This document shows, piece after piece, positions 8,885-17,982 of a stretch of DNA of 64,000 bases. A program made the position numbers and the translations under genes. The stretch spans positions 186,001 to 250,000 of the forward strand of contig NZ_BAABBI010000001.1 of NCBI RefSeq assembly GCF_039537875.1, in the 5' to 3' direction. Within the stretch, counting starts at the first letter, position 1. Each line of letters opens with the position of its first letter. The notes under the pieces are model-generated. The model ran no database searches. It was not told where the DNA came from and worked only from the letters and a program-made list of their open reading frames with translations. Origin of the DNA: Corallibacter vietnamensis. GTDB lineage: Bacteria; Bacteroidota; Bacteroidia; Flavobacteriales; Flavobacteriaceae.

Positions 8885-9994
8885 ATGAAATACTACATTA
8901 TTGCAGGAGAAGCATCTGGAGATTTACATGGATCTAATTTAATGAAAGCATTACACAAAGAAGATGTTAATGCCGATTTTAGATTTTGGGGTGGCGATCT
9001 TATGCAAGCAGTTGGAGGTACTTTAGTAAAACACTATAAAGAGCGTGCTTTTATGGGTTTTGCTGAAGTTATAATGAATCTTTCTAAAATATTTAAAGAC
9101 ATCTCGTTTTGCAAAACTGATATTCAAAACTACCAACCTGATGTTATTATCTTCATTGATAATTCTGGTTTCAATTTACGCATTGCCAAATGGGCAAAAC
9201 AACAAAACTTTAAAACCAATTACTACATTTCCCCACAAGTTTGGGCTTCAAGAGCTGGAAGAGTAAAAGCCATAAAACATGACATTGATGCTATGTATGT
9301 GATTTTACCTTTTGTGAAAGACTTTTACAAAACCTATGATTATGATGTTACTTTTGTTGGACACCCTTTAATTGATGCTATTGCAGGTAGAACACAAGTT
9401 GATGAATACACTTTTAGAGCAGAACATGAATTGAGTGAAAAACCTATTATTGCTTTACTACCAGGCAGTAGAAAACAGGAGATTTCAAAAATGCTTTCTG
9501 TAATGTTAAATTTAGTAAATGATTATCCTAATTATCAGTTTGTAATTGCAGGAGCTCCAAGTCAAGAATATAGCTTTTACAAACAATTTATAAAAAACTC
9601 CAACGTACACTTTATATCAAATAAAACATATGATTTATTAAGCGTTTCAACAGCAGCGCTAGTTACTTCAGGAACTGCTACACTAGAAACAGCCTTATTC
9701 AAAGTACCTCAAGTAGTTTGCTATAAAGGTAGCTGGATATCTTATCAAATAGGAAAACGTATTGTCAACTTAAAGTTTATATCGTTAGTAAACTTAATTA
9801 TGAATAAAGAGGTTGTTACAGAACTTATTCAAGATGATTTCAACTCTAAAAACCTAAAAAAAGAACTTGATAAGATACTTGACGAATATCAACGCACAAA
9901 ATTTTTCATGAATTATTATGAGCTTGAAAAGAAACTTGGTGGTAAAGGTGCTAGTAAAAAAACAGCCGAATTAATCTTTAAAAGTCTCCTGTAA
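8885..9994 (+). CDS. lpxB: Lipid-A-disaccharide synthase
   Basis: GT-B glycosyltransferase (family 19) condensing UDP-2,3-diacylglucosamine with lipid X in lipid A synthesis. The 369-residue length is normal. Motifs: YIIAGEASGDLHGSNLM at the N-terminus, VTFVGHPLID, ALLPGSRKQEI (nucleotide-sugar site), VTSGTATLETALF and QVVCYKGSWISYQI. The 3' end overlaps the convergent cytosine methyltransferase gene by 24 bp. Confidence 0.97.
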   Translation: MKYYIIAGEASGDLHGSNLMKALHKEDVNADFRFWGGDLMQAVGGTLVKHYKERAFMGFAEVIMNLSKIFKDISFCKTDIQNYQPDVIIFIDNSGFNLRIAKWAKQQNFKTNYYISPQVWASRAGRVKAIKHDIDAMYVILPFVKDFYKTYDYDVTFVGHPLIDAIAGRTQVDEYTFRAEHELSEKPIIALLPGSRKQEISKMLSVMLNLVNDYPNYQFVIAGAPSQEYSFYKQFIKNSNVHFISNKTYDLLSVSTAALVTSGTATLETALFKVPQVVCYKGSWISYQIGKRIVNLKFISLVNLIMNKEVVTELIQDDFNSKNLKKELDKILDEYQRTKFFMNYYELEKKLGGKGASKKTAELIFKSLL

Positions 9995-11155
9995 TTCAGG
10001 CGCTTCAAACAGCCTAAAATCTGACTCTTTAAATTTAGAACCTTCTAACAACTCGTGAAGTTTTTTTGCAATTGCAAATCCTAATAAAGGCGGTACAGCA
10101 TTTCCTATTTGTTGGTACTGACTCAAACCTTTTTCCCAACTCATTTTGGTTCGCATTCCTTTAAAAATAAATGTATCTGGAAAAGATTGAAGCCTTGCAC
10201 CTTCTCTTGCTGTAAAGTTTCTATGTAAAAAAGGATGTATAAAATTACTCTGAAAAGACGCAGCAATGGTAGGCGCAGGTTTGTTTGCATGCAACCGTTG
10301 ATTGTTTTGAGAAAATACAATTTTTGATTTTTCTTTTGGATTACCTCGCTTCACAGCCGCATGCTCTTGCGAAACATGAGCTAAAGATTCGCCTGCCTTA
10401 ATTACCTGAAACCTGTTTATTAATCTTTGAGTATGACGCATAGCAACATGATTAAAAACAGACTTGCTTTTGGTTCTCATAAATGATTGGTAAGTATTTG
10501 CTTCTTCAATTGGATAAGACATTTTCTCATCTCCTTCAGAGGCTTTAATTTGAGGTAAATCAGAGATAGCTTCCCAAACTGTAACAGGCCTTGAATAAGA
10601 TTTGTTAGGGAATTCTGGCTTGATATTTAAGTCTTTTCTTATTCCCATCATAATAACACGTTGCCTATTTTGAGGCACGCCATAATCTGAAGCTAATAAA
10701 ATTTTATAATCTACCTCATAACCTATTCCTGCATTTTCAAATGCTTCTTTCATTAGTTTAATAACTTGACCTTTTTTCATAGATAACAAACCTCTTACAT
10801 TCTCCATAATAAATGCTTTAGGCTGTAAATCTTTCACCACTCTAACAAACTCATAAAAAAGCTCGTTTCTCGGGTCGTCCTCAACTTTATTTCTGTTTTT
10901 ATTAGCTAGAGAAAAGCCTTGACATGGAGGTCCTCCAACCACAACATCGATAGATTTTCCTGAAACAATATCCTGTATTTGCTTGGTTGATATGTCTCTT
11001 AAATCCTTTTGAATAAAAGGAACATTGGGAAAGTTATGCGTATATGTTTTTTCGCAATTTTCATCTATATCACTTGCTAATACTGTGCTGTAATTTGCCC
11101 ATTTAAAACCTAATCCCAATCCGCCACATCCAGAAAACAAGTCAATAACATTCAT
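9971..11155 (-). CDS. DNA (cytosine-5-)-methyltransferase, orphan
   Basis: C5-methylcytosine DNA methyltransferase of about 394 residues with the canonical motif order: DLFSGCGGLGLGF (I), GGPPCQGFSLANKN (IV, catalytic Cys), FIMENVRGLL (VI), NRQRVIMMGI (VIII), LQSFPDTF (IX) and QIGNAVPP (X). The target recognition domain between VIII and IX is about 120 residues. I start at 11155 (MNVIDLFSGCGG); an ATG at 11164 adds three residues. No restriction endonuclease is beside it: neighbours are lpxB (convergent, 24-bp overlap) and an NlpC/P60 gene. It is therefore a solitary methyltransferase or the relic of a restriction-modification system. Specificity cannot be read from sequence. Confidence 0.93.
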   Translation of the reverse strand: MNVIDLFSGCGGLGLGFKWANYSTVLASDIDENCEKTYTHNFPNVPFIQKDLRDISTKQIQDIVSGKSIDVVVGGPPCQGFSLANKNRNKVEDDPRNELFYEFVRVVKDLQPKAFIMENVRGLLSMKKGQVIKLMKEAFENAGIGYEVDYKILLASDYGVPQNRQRVIMMGIRKDLNIKPEFPNKSYSRPVTVWEAISDLPQIKASEGDEKMSYPIEEANTYQSFMRTKSKSVFNHVAMRHTQRLINRFQVIKAGESLAHVSQEHAAVKRGNPKEKSKIVFSQNNQRLHANKPAPTIAASFQSNFIHPFLHRNFTAREGARLQSFPDTFIFKGMRTKMSWEKGLSQYQQIGNAVPPLLGFAIAKKLHELLEGSKFKESDFRLFEAPELQETFKD

Positions 11156-11265
11156 AAACATCAATACATTTTATGAGGTAAATGTAATTGTTTTTTAAAA
11201 TAATCCCAATCAACTTTTTATAATGTTATATCATTTTTAATAACAAAATTGTTTATTTTCGAGCC

Positions 11266-11787
11266 ATGCAAAAACTGGTTTTATTATTATTTTTCTGTTT
11301 ATGTTTATCGTCTTGTAAGTCTACAAAACAAGGTAAATCAACTTCTAAAACAAGGACAACAAAAACAGTTACCAAACCTACCACAAAGCACTATTCAAGT
11401 TCAGCTGAAGCTGATAAAATTGTTAAGTACGCTAAACAGTTTGAAGGTGTAAAATATAAATATGGTGGCACTACTAGAAAAGGTATGGATTGTTCTGGAC
11501 TGGTAAACACAGCCTATAAAAGTGAAAATATTTTGTTACCTAGAACTACCGGAAGTCTTGCTACTCATGGTAACTGGATAGATTTAAAAGAAGTTAGAAA
11601 AGGTGACTTGGTGTTTTTTGCTACAAGAAAAAATAGTCGGTCAGTAAACCATGTTGGTATTGTTACTAGCACACGTACTGGTTATGTTGAGTTTATTCAT
11701 GCCTCAACAAGTAAAGGCGTTATGATTTCTTCATTATCAGAACGTTACTGGTACTTTGCTTTTGTACAGGCACGCCGCGTATTATAA
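11266..11787 (+). CDS. NlpC/P60 family lipoprotein (C40 peptidoglycan endopeptidase)
   Basis: Cell-wall hydrolase cutting within peptide stems. 173 residues: lipoprotein signal with lipobox LSSC (lipidated Cys17), a Thr/Lys-rich linker, then the NlpC/P60 domain. Catalytic residues are visible: Cys76 in GMDCSGLV, His129 in VNHVGIV, and a third polar residue probably His145 in FIHAST. Likely periplasmic, anchored to the outer membrane. It lies 22 bp upstream of comEC. Confidence 0.92.
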   Translation: MQKLVLLLFFCLCLSSCKSTKQGKSTSKTRTTKTVTKPTTKHYSSSAEADKIVKYAKQFEGVKYKYGGTTRKGMDCSGLVNTAYKSENILLPRTTGSLATHGNWIDLKEVRKGDLVFFATRKNSRSVNHVGIVTSTRTGYVEFIHASTSKGVMISSLSERYWYFAFVQARRVL

Positions 11788-11809
11788 TTTTTTTCTGTAA
11801 CTTACTATT

Positions 11810-13852
11810 GTGAAACTTCTTGATTTTGCAATAGTTAAACTAGCTTTTTGGTTAATTGCTGGTATTTTAGTGGGATATTATTCAACAATCTCGCTTGATG
11901 TTTCTTTGCTATTATCAATCACTCTTATCATCATACTTTTTGTTATTTATCAAACAAGTTTGCGCGCTTTTAAACCAACTGTTTGGTTTGGATTAGTATC
12001 ATATCTTGCTATGTTATCCATAGGCATACTCACTGTAAACATCCATAATCAAAAGCTTTATAAAAGTCATTACTCAAGTATTTATGATTTTTCTAAAACT
12101 AGTACATCAAACATTTATGTAACTATACGAGAGGTTTTAAAACCTAACACTTACAATGCTAGATACATTGCTAAAATCAACAGAATAGATACAACTAAAG
12201 CAGTTGGCAAAATACTTTTAAACATCGCTTTTGACAGCAGTAAAAACACACTAAATGTAGATGACAAACTCATTATTAATGCCAATTTACAGAAACTAAA
12301 ACCTCCTAAAAATCCGGATCAATTTAATTATAAAGCCTATTTAAAAAAGCAATATGTTTACGCTCAAATATATAGTGACAATAATCACACTCTTATTATA
12401 AGTCATAATACATTCTCTATTTTAGGATATGCAAATAGAGTAAGACAGTTTGTTAATAAAAAATTAGAAACATTTGATTTTTCTAAAAATGAATTAGCCG
12501 TAAATAATGCGCTATTACTGGGTCAAAGACAAAACATTGACAAAGCGCTTTATCAGGATTATGCTAATGCTGGCGCTATTCATATTTTAGCAATTTCAGG
12601 ACTTCACATTGGTATTATCCTGTTTATGCTTGAGTTTCTTTTTTCTTTTTTGAACAGAGGTAAGCATGGCAAACTAATTAAAGCTTTTTTAATTGTTACT
12701 ATTCTTTGGTTGTTTGCAATCATTGCAGGGCTGTCACCATCAGTGGTTCGAGCCGTGACTATGTTTACCGCAGTTGCTATTGCCATTAACTTAAATAGAC
12801 CGCATAATATTTTCAACACTCTTGCTATATCGGTGTTTGTTTTGCTATTGTTTAAACCTATGTTTTTATTTGAAGTAGGTTTTCAAATGAGCTACCTTGC
12901 TGTTATTGGTATTGTTACCATACAACCCTTGCTCTACAACCCTATAAAAACAAGATTTTGGTTACCAAATAAGGTGTTTAATTATGCTACGGTTTCTATA
13001 GCTGCTCAAATAGGTGTTTTACCTATAAGTTTATATTATTTTCATCAATTTCCTGGTTTATTCTTATTGACAAATATGGTAATCATTCCCTTTTTGGGCT
13101 TTATTTTAGGGTATGGATTTATTGTTATAATAATGGCTACATTAAACATACCCAAAAACATTATCACAAATTTTTATGGTGACATTATAGACGCTATGAA
13201 CCTATTCTTTAAATGGGTAGCACAACAAGAGTCGTTTTTATTTAAAGACATCTCAATAAATGGAATTTTACTCTTTGTTTGTTATTTACTCATCATAGCT
13301 TTTGTTAGGTATTTGACGATAAAGACCTTTAAGCGTTTAGTAATATGCCTTGTTGCAATCATCCTATTTCAATCTACCCTTATATTCAACAAATTTCAGC
13401 ATGAAACAAGCGATGAATATATCATCTTCCAAAAAAGCAAACAGAGCGTACTTGGTTTTCAAAAAGGAAAACAGTTAAACATTTATTCCAACTTAAAACA
13501 GCCTATTACAAAAGAAACAATGCTAACAAAATATGCTGTAAGTAATTTTATAACAACTGTAAAGGCTGACTCTTTAAAGAATGTTTATTCAATAAACAAT
13601 AAAACCTTATTAATCATAGACAGCCTTAACACTTACCAAATAAAATCTTTTACGACAGATTATATCCTATTAAGAAACTCCCCTAAAATACACTTAAAAC
13701 GCGTCATAGATTCATTAAAACCCAAAACAATCATTGCTGATGGAAGCAATTATAAATCGTATGTAACTAGATGGAAGGAAACGTGTAGAAAAGAAAAACT
13801 CCCATTTCATTCTACTTATGAAAAGGGAGCTTATATTTTTAAGTTAGACTAA
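11810..13852 (+). CDS. comEC: ComEC/Rec2 family DNA uptake channel protein
   Basis: Polytopic inner-membrane protein, 680 residues, forming the channel for single-stranded DNA in natural transformation. A DUF4131-like N-terminal soluble region with OB-like character (about 90-200) is followed by the Competence domain, opening with AGAIHILAISGLHIGIILFML and spanning about ten membrane segments. The C-terminal about 170 residues are soluble but lack a recognisable HxHxDH metallo-beta-lactamase motif, unlike the longer Bacillus-type protein; shorter forms occur in Bacteroidota. The start is GTG at 11810. Whether the strain is competent cannot be judged. Confidence 0.93.
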   Translation: MKLLDFAIVKLAFWLIAGILVGYYSTISLDVSLLLSITLIIILFVIYQTSLRAFKPTVWFGLVSYLAMLSIGILTVNIHNQKLYKSHYSSIYDFSKTSTSNIYVTIREVLKPNTYNARYIAKINRIDTTKAVGKILLNIAFDSSKNTLNVDDKLIINANLQKLKPPKNPDQFNYKAYLKKQYVYAQIYSDNNHTLIISHNTFSILGYANRVRQFVNKKLETFDFSKNELAVNNALLLGQRQNIDKALYQDYANAGAIHILAISGLHIGIILFMLEFLFSFLNRGKHGKLIKAFLIVTILWLFAIIAGLSPSVVRAVTMFTAVAIAINLNRPHNIFNTLAISVFVLLLFKPMFLFEVGFQMSYLAVIGIVTIQPLLYNPIKTRFWLPNKVFNYATVSIAAQIGVLPISLYYFHQFPGLFLLTNMVIIPFLGFILGYGFIVIIMATLNIPKNIITNFYGDIIDAMNLFFKWVAQQESFLFKDISINGILLFVCYLLIIAFVRYLTIKTFKRLVICLVAIILFQSTLIFNKFQHETSDEYIIFQKSKQSVLGFQKGKQLNIYSNLKQPITKETMLTKYAVSNFITTVKADSLKNVYSINNKTLLIIDSLNTYQIKSFTTDYILLRNSPKIHLKRVIDSLKPKTIIADGSNYKSYVTRWKETCRKEKLPFHSTYEKGAYIFKLD

Positions 13853-13856
13853 ATAT

Positions 13857-14405
13857 CTAATTTGAGAATTCAGGCTTAAAATCATCGGCATAAGCAGAAA
13901 AATCATTTTGTGTCTTGAAATTTACGTGGTCATCATTTTTAAACAATTTCAGGTATAACTCTAACTGTTGTGGAGTTCTGTATCCTATAATTGGAGCCAG
14001 AAGGTCGCCTTTTTCATCCAAGAATAAAATTGTTGGGTACGATCTAATTCCAAAATATCTTGACATCTCATGCGGAGAATTACGCCTGTTTTCTTTTGCA
14101 GGATCGTAACTTGGATTTTTGAATGTTCTATCTTTAAAGTTTATTGTTTCATTTCCTTCAGCATTAAACTTTACTGCGTAGTAATGCTTATTTACATAAG
14201 CCACTACATCTTTATTTTTAAACGTGTTTTTGTCTAGCATTTTACAAGGTCCACACCAATTTGTATAAGCATCCATCATAATCTTTTTAGGATGTTTCTT
14301 TTGAAGCTTAACAGCCTCTTCTAAAGTCACCCAATTTATCTCTTGAGCAATGCTGCTAACAGGAATTAAAAAAATTAATGTTATAATATAAAGTATGTTT
14401 TTCAT
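13857..14405 (-). CDS. Exported thioredoxin-family protein
   Basis: Periplasmic thiol-disulfide protein of about 182 residues. The signal peptide MKNILYIITLIFLIPVSSIAQ precedes a thioredoxin fold with redox motif WCGPC (Cys58/Cys61 counted from the upstream ATG at 14426) and the cis-proline region SYPTILFLDEKG. The motif DAYTNWCGPCKMLDKNTF resembles the DUF255/thioredoxin_7 group. I take the ATG at 14405, since the preceding seven residues do not belong to the signal. Convergent with comEC, only 4 bp apart. Confidence 0.87.
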   Translation of the reverse strand: MKNILYIITLIFLIPVSSIAQEINWVTLEEAVKLQKKHPKKIMMDAYTNWCGPCKMLDKNTFKNKDVVAYVNKHYYAVKFNAEGNETINFKDRTFKNPSYDPAKENRRNSPHEMSRYFGIRSYPTILFLDEKGDLLAPIIGYRTPQQLELYLKLFKNDDHVNFKTQNDFSAYADDFKPEFSN

Positions 14406-14479
14406 GCGGTTTGAATTTATAAACAATTAAAAATTATTAGCTCCACTATTGGTTGCAAAACCTATGCCTAACTTACAAA

Positions 14480-14504
14480 AAACACTCCAAAAAATGGAGT
14501 GTTT
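14480..14504 (-). terminator. Rho-independent terminator of the POT transporter genes
   Basis: A 10-bp perfect stem (AAACACTCCA / TGGAGTGTTT) with a short loop, followed on the minus strand by a TTTTTTG tract, 28 bp after the end of the first POT gene. Confidence 0.85.
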
Positions 14505-14531
14505 AAGTTAATTTTAAAAAATATACATTGA

Positions 14532-16313
14532 TTAACGTACACCATGCATTAAGCGTTTAAGCAGCGGATTTAATACTATAGCAACTAATCCTGCGCCTAT
14601 TGGCACTAGTGTAAATATTAAGAAAAAGGTACTCAACGAATATGTTTCAGAAATTTTATCAATCATACCTCCCATAGTTCCGGCTGCTTTTTGTCCTACT
14701 GCAATGGCTAAATACCATACTCCAAACATAAAACCAATCATTCGAGCCGGTACTAGTTTACTTAAATAAGATAGTCCTACAGGCGAAATACAAAGCTCTC
14801 CCATAGTATGAAATAAATAGGCCATTATTAAAAATATCATACTCACAGATGCCGTTTTTGCTCCTGAAGGAATATCGCCTGCTCCATAAGATAAGAATGC
14901 AAATCCTAAACCTAATAATATTAATCCTATACCGTATTTCATTGCTGCACTAGGATTGTATTTACTTTCCCACCATCTTGAGAATAATGGCGCAAGTGTA
15001 ATGATAAAAAATGAATTTAATATTCCGAACCAAGTTGCTTCAACCTCATTTCCATCTTGTGAAAATTTATCATTCAATCGGTATAAAACTAAAGCCCATA
15101 AACCAATAAAAGCTACTGCCAAAATAATGTTTGACAAACCAATTCGTGAGAATGTTTTTTTAGCTAAAAGTATTAATACCCATGATATAATTATTAAAGG
15201 AACTGTCGTTAATAATGCGTCTATTACTTTAAACACCATAGCCGAACTACCAACTAGAGTCCTATCTGTATAGTCGCGTGCAAATAGTGTCATAGATCCC
15301 AACGATTGCTCAAAAAAGGCGAAGAAAAAGACTGTAAAAACACCAAAAATAGACACCGCAATAATACGATCTCTAACCACAGGTATATACCTAGCAATTC
15401 TGGTAACTAATAGCACTAAAAACAAAACTAAAGCCGCTAACACAACCACATTAGAACCACTTAATCCGCCTATTTCAAAAGGCAACATATTAAGGTCTCC
15501 AATTTTTTCCATTGGATCATTGAATAAATATAATAAACCTCCAATTGCAGATAAAGTCATTAACACTTTATCAAACATAGTAAAAGGGTTTAATTTTTCT
15601 TCAGACTCTGCATCATGTGCCTTAGGAGCTTCTTCATTAATATTTTGTGGTAATTCTACTTCGTGAACTTTTGTTGGTTTAGCTCCTATACTTCCAAAAA
15701 GGCTACCTGCTAACCAAAACTGTAACATACCTAATAGCATGAAAACACCTGCAAGTCCAAAACCATAAGACCACCCAAAGTTTTCTGCTAAATAGCCACA
15801 TAGCATCATACCAAAAAATGCACCCGCATTAACTCCCATGTAAAATATTGTATAAGCGCCATCTTTTTTAGACTCTTTCCCTTTATACATAGTAGAAATA
15901 ATAGATGTAATATTTGGCTTAAAAAAACCTGTACCTATTACCAATAATGCCAAACCAAAATAAAATGAAGCAGTTGTTTCAAAAGCCATTGCAACATGCC
16001 CAAGTGTCATAATTACACACCCTATAACGACTGCTATTCTATAACCTGTAATTTTATCAGCTATCCAACCGCCTAAAATTGGTGTTAAATATAAAAGTGA
16101 TGCATAAGTACCTATTAATGCTAATGCATGCTCTCTTGGCCAATCCCAACCAGGATTTTCACTCAACATCGGCGCCGTTAAAAATAGTACCAAAAGAATT
16201 CTCATCCCGTAGAATGAAAATCGCTCCCACATTTCAGTAAAGAATAACACAAACAATCCTGCAGGATGCCCAATTACCTTATCTTTAAATAAATTTTCAA
16301 TATCCGTATTCAT
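14532..16313 (-). CDS. Proton-dependent oligopeptide transporter (POT/PTR2 family), long form
   Basis: Inner-membrane di/tripeptide-proton symporter of 593 residues. The POT signatures are present: GHPAGLFVLFFTEMWERFSFYGMR at the N-terminus (ExxER proton motif) and FYMGVNAGAFFGMMLCGYL near TM5. A long insert after TM6 contains two extra hydrophobic segments (MTLSAIGGLLYLF, VVVLAALVLFLVLLV). That gives the 14-TM layout of bacterial POTs. Next to a close paralogue and a dipeptidyl peptidase on the same strand, so the three form a peptide-use unit. Confidence 0.94.
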   Translation of the reverse strand: MNTDIENLFKDKVIGHPAGLFVLFFTEMWERFSFYGMRILLVLFLTAPMLSENPGWDWPREHALALIGTYASLLYLTPILGGWIADKITGYRIAVVIGCVIMTLGHVAMAFETTASFYFGLALLVIGTGFFKPNITSIISTMYKGKESKKDGAYTIFYMGVNAGAFFGMMLCGYLAENFGWSYGFGLAGVFMLLGMLQFWLAGSLFGSIGAKPTKVHEVELPQNINEEAPKAHDAESEEKLNPFTMFDKVLMTLSAIGGLLYLFNDPMEKIGDLNMLPFEIGGLSGSNVVVLAALVLFLVLLVTRIARYIPVVRDRIIAVSIFGVFTVFFFAFFEQSLGSMTLFARDYTDRTLVGSSAMVFKVIDALLTTVPLIIISWVLILLAKKTFSRIGLSNIILAVAFIGLWALVLYRLNDKFSQDGNEVEATWFGILNSFFIITLAPLFSRWWESKYNPSAAMKYGIGLILLGLGFAFLSYGAGDIPSGAKTASVSMIFLIMAYLFHTMGELCISPVGLSYLSKLVPARMIGFMFGVWYLAIAVGQKAAGTMGGMIDKISETYSLSTFFLIFTLVPIGAGLVAIVLNPLLKRLMHGVR

Positions 16314-16356
16314 ATAAATTTAGTTAGTTAAAAATAGAATTAGATTCAAAACATTT

Positions 16357-17946
16357 CTATTTAATACCATGCATTTTGCGTTTAATCATAGGTGTTAATA
16401 CTAACATAATTAAAGCTGCAGCTATAGGTATAACAGTAAAAATCAGGAAGAAAACAGATAGACCATACTCTTCTGAAATTGGATCAATAAAACTTCCTGT
16501 TAAACCTCCTAATAGGTTAGCTACGAAATTTGAAACAAACCAAATCCCAAACATCATACTAACTAACTTGATTGGCGCCAATTTACTAACATAGCTCAAC
16601 CCTACTGGTGATACACAAAGCTCTCCTAACGTATGCAACAAATATGCAAACACTAGAAACATTAAACTAACTGATGCTGTTTTTGCTCCTTCTGGAATAT
16701 TCATTGCTCCATATGCTAAAACACCGAAACCTAAACCAACTAAAAGTAAGCCTATAGCAAACTTTACTGGTCCTGACGGATTAAATTTACTTTCCCATAT
16801 TTTAGAAAACACGGGTGCGAATAGAATAATAAACAACGAATTTAATACAGAGAACCATGATGCAGGAACTTCGCTTGTGTCAGCATCAAATTCTCTTTTT
16901 AACATCCATAAAACGATTCCCCAAATAATAACAAAACTTAATCCCAACCAAATATTAGACTTTGCATACGAACCAAATGTTTGCTTAAAAAGCAGGAACA
17001 ATACCCAGCTAATAACAAACATAGGCACTAAAGTAATAATAGAGTTAACAATTTTAAATGTCATTGCAGCACTTCCCTCTAAAGCTCTATCTGTGTAATC
17101 AGCAGCAAAAATAGTCATAGAACCACCTGCTTGTTCAAAAGCCCACCAGAAAAACACGGTAAACACAGCAAAAATACCAATAACAGTCATTCTATCTTTT
17201 ACTACGCGAGATGATTGAGCTTCATCTTTAACAGCTTCTATATTTTCTTCTAAATCTTCTATAGAGTCTTCTACAACATCATCAAGATCGTTTGTTTTTT
17301 TAGGTTGCAGCCCTATATTTCCAAATATTTTTTGCGCAAAATAAAATTGCAACATACCTATAAACATAAAGATACCAGCCAAACCAAATCCATAGTGCCA
17401 TCCTACTTTTTCTCCTATATATCCACAAAGTAAAATTCCTAAAAAAGCTCCTGCGTTAATTCCCATGTAAAAAATAGTATATCCAGCATCTTTTTCTTTC
17501 CCTTGTGTTTTATATAGTTGCCCTACCATAGACGAGATATTAGGCTTAAACAAACCGTTTCCTAATATTAAGCATAATAACCCTAGGTAGAAAAACACTG
17601 ACGTAATGCCTTCTAGTGCCATAGAAGCATGCCCTAAAGTCATAATAAATGCACCTAAAACAACTGCTTTTCTATAGCCTAAAAGTTTATCAGCTATAAA
17701 ACCACCAATTATTGGAGTTAAGTAAACCAATCCTGTATACCATCCATAAAGCACCAAAGCATCAGCTCGCTCCCATTCCCAGCCACCATCAATCACTGTT
17801 GTTACTAAAAAAAGCACCAATAATGCGCGCATACCATAGTAGGAAAATCGCTCCCACATTTCAGTAAAAAACAATACAAATAATCCTGACGGATGGCCTA
17901 AAACAGTCCTTTGATTAATTTCTGAACCTCCAAATTTAAATTCCAT
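16357..17946 (-). CDS. Proton-dependent oligopeptide transporter (POT/PTR2 family), short form
   Basis: Paralogue of the adjacent transporter, 529 residues, with the same N-terminal GHPSGLFVLFFTEMWERFSYYGMR and FYMGINAGAFLGILLCGYI. It differs in the central linker: in place of the two extra hydrophobic segments there is an acidic stretch (DDVVEDSIEDLEENIEAVKDE), so it probably has 12 rather than 14 TMs. Tandem duplication followed by linker loss or gain is the simplest reading. Between the other POT gene (43 bp away) and the DPP IV-like gene (36 bp away). Confidence 0.94.
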   Translation of the reverse strand: MEFKFGGSEINQRTVLGHPSGLFVLFFTEMWERFSYYGMRALLVLFLVTTVIDGGWEWERADALVLYGWYTGLVYLTPIIGGFIADKLLGYRKAVVLGAFIMTLGHASMALEGITSVFFYLGLLCLILGNGLFKPNISSMVGQLYKTQGKEKDAGYTIFYMGINAGAFLGILLCGYIGEKVGWHYGFGLAGIFMFIGMLQFYFAQKIFGNIGLQPKKTNDLDDVVEDSIEDLEENIEAVKDEAQSSRVVKDRMTVIGIFAVFTVFFWWAFEQAGGSMTIFAADYTDRALEGSAAMTFKIVNSIITLVPMFVISWVLFLLFKQTFGSYAKSNIWLGLSFVIIWGIVLWMLKREFDADTSEVPASWFSVLNSLFIILFAPVFSKIWESKFNPSGPVKFAIGLLLVGLGFGVLAYGAMNIPEGAKTASVSLMFLVFAYLLHTLGELCVSPVGLSYVSKLAPIKLVSMMFGIWFVSNFVANLLGGLTGSFIDPISEEYGLSVFFLIFTVIPIAAALIMLVLTPMIKRKMHGIK

Positions 17947-17982
17947 ATTTATAATTATTAGTTAGTAGTCTATTAGTTAGTA

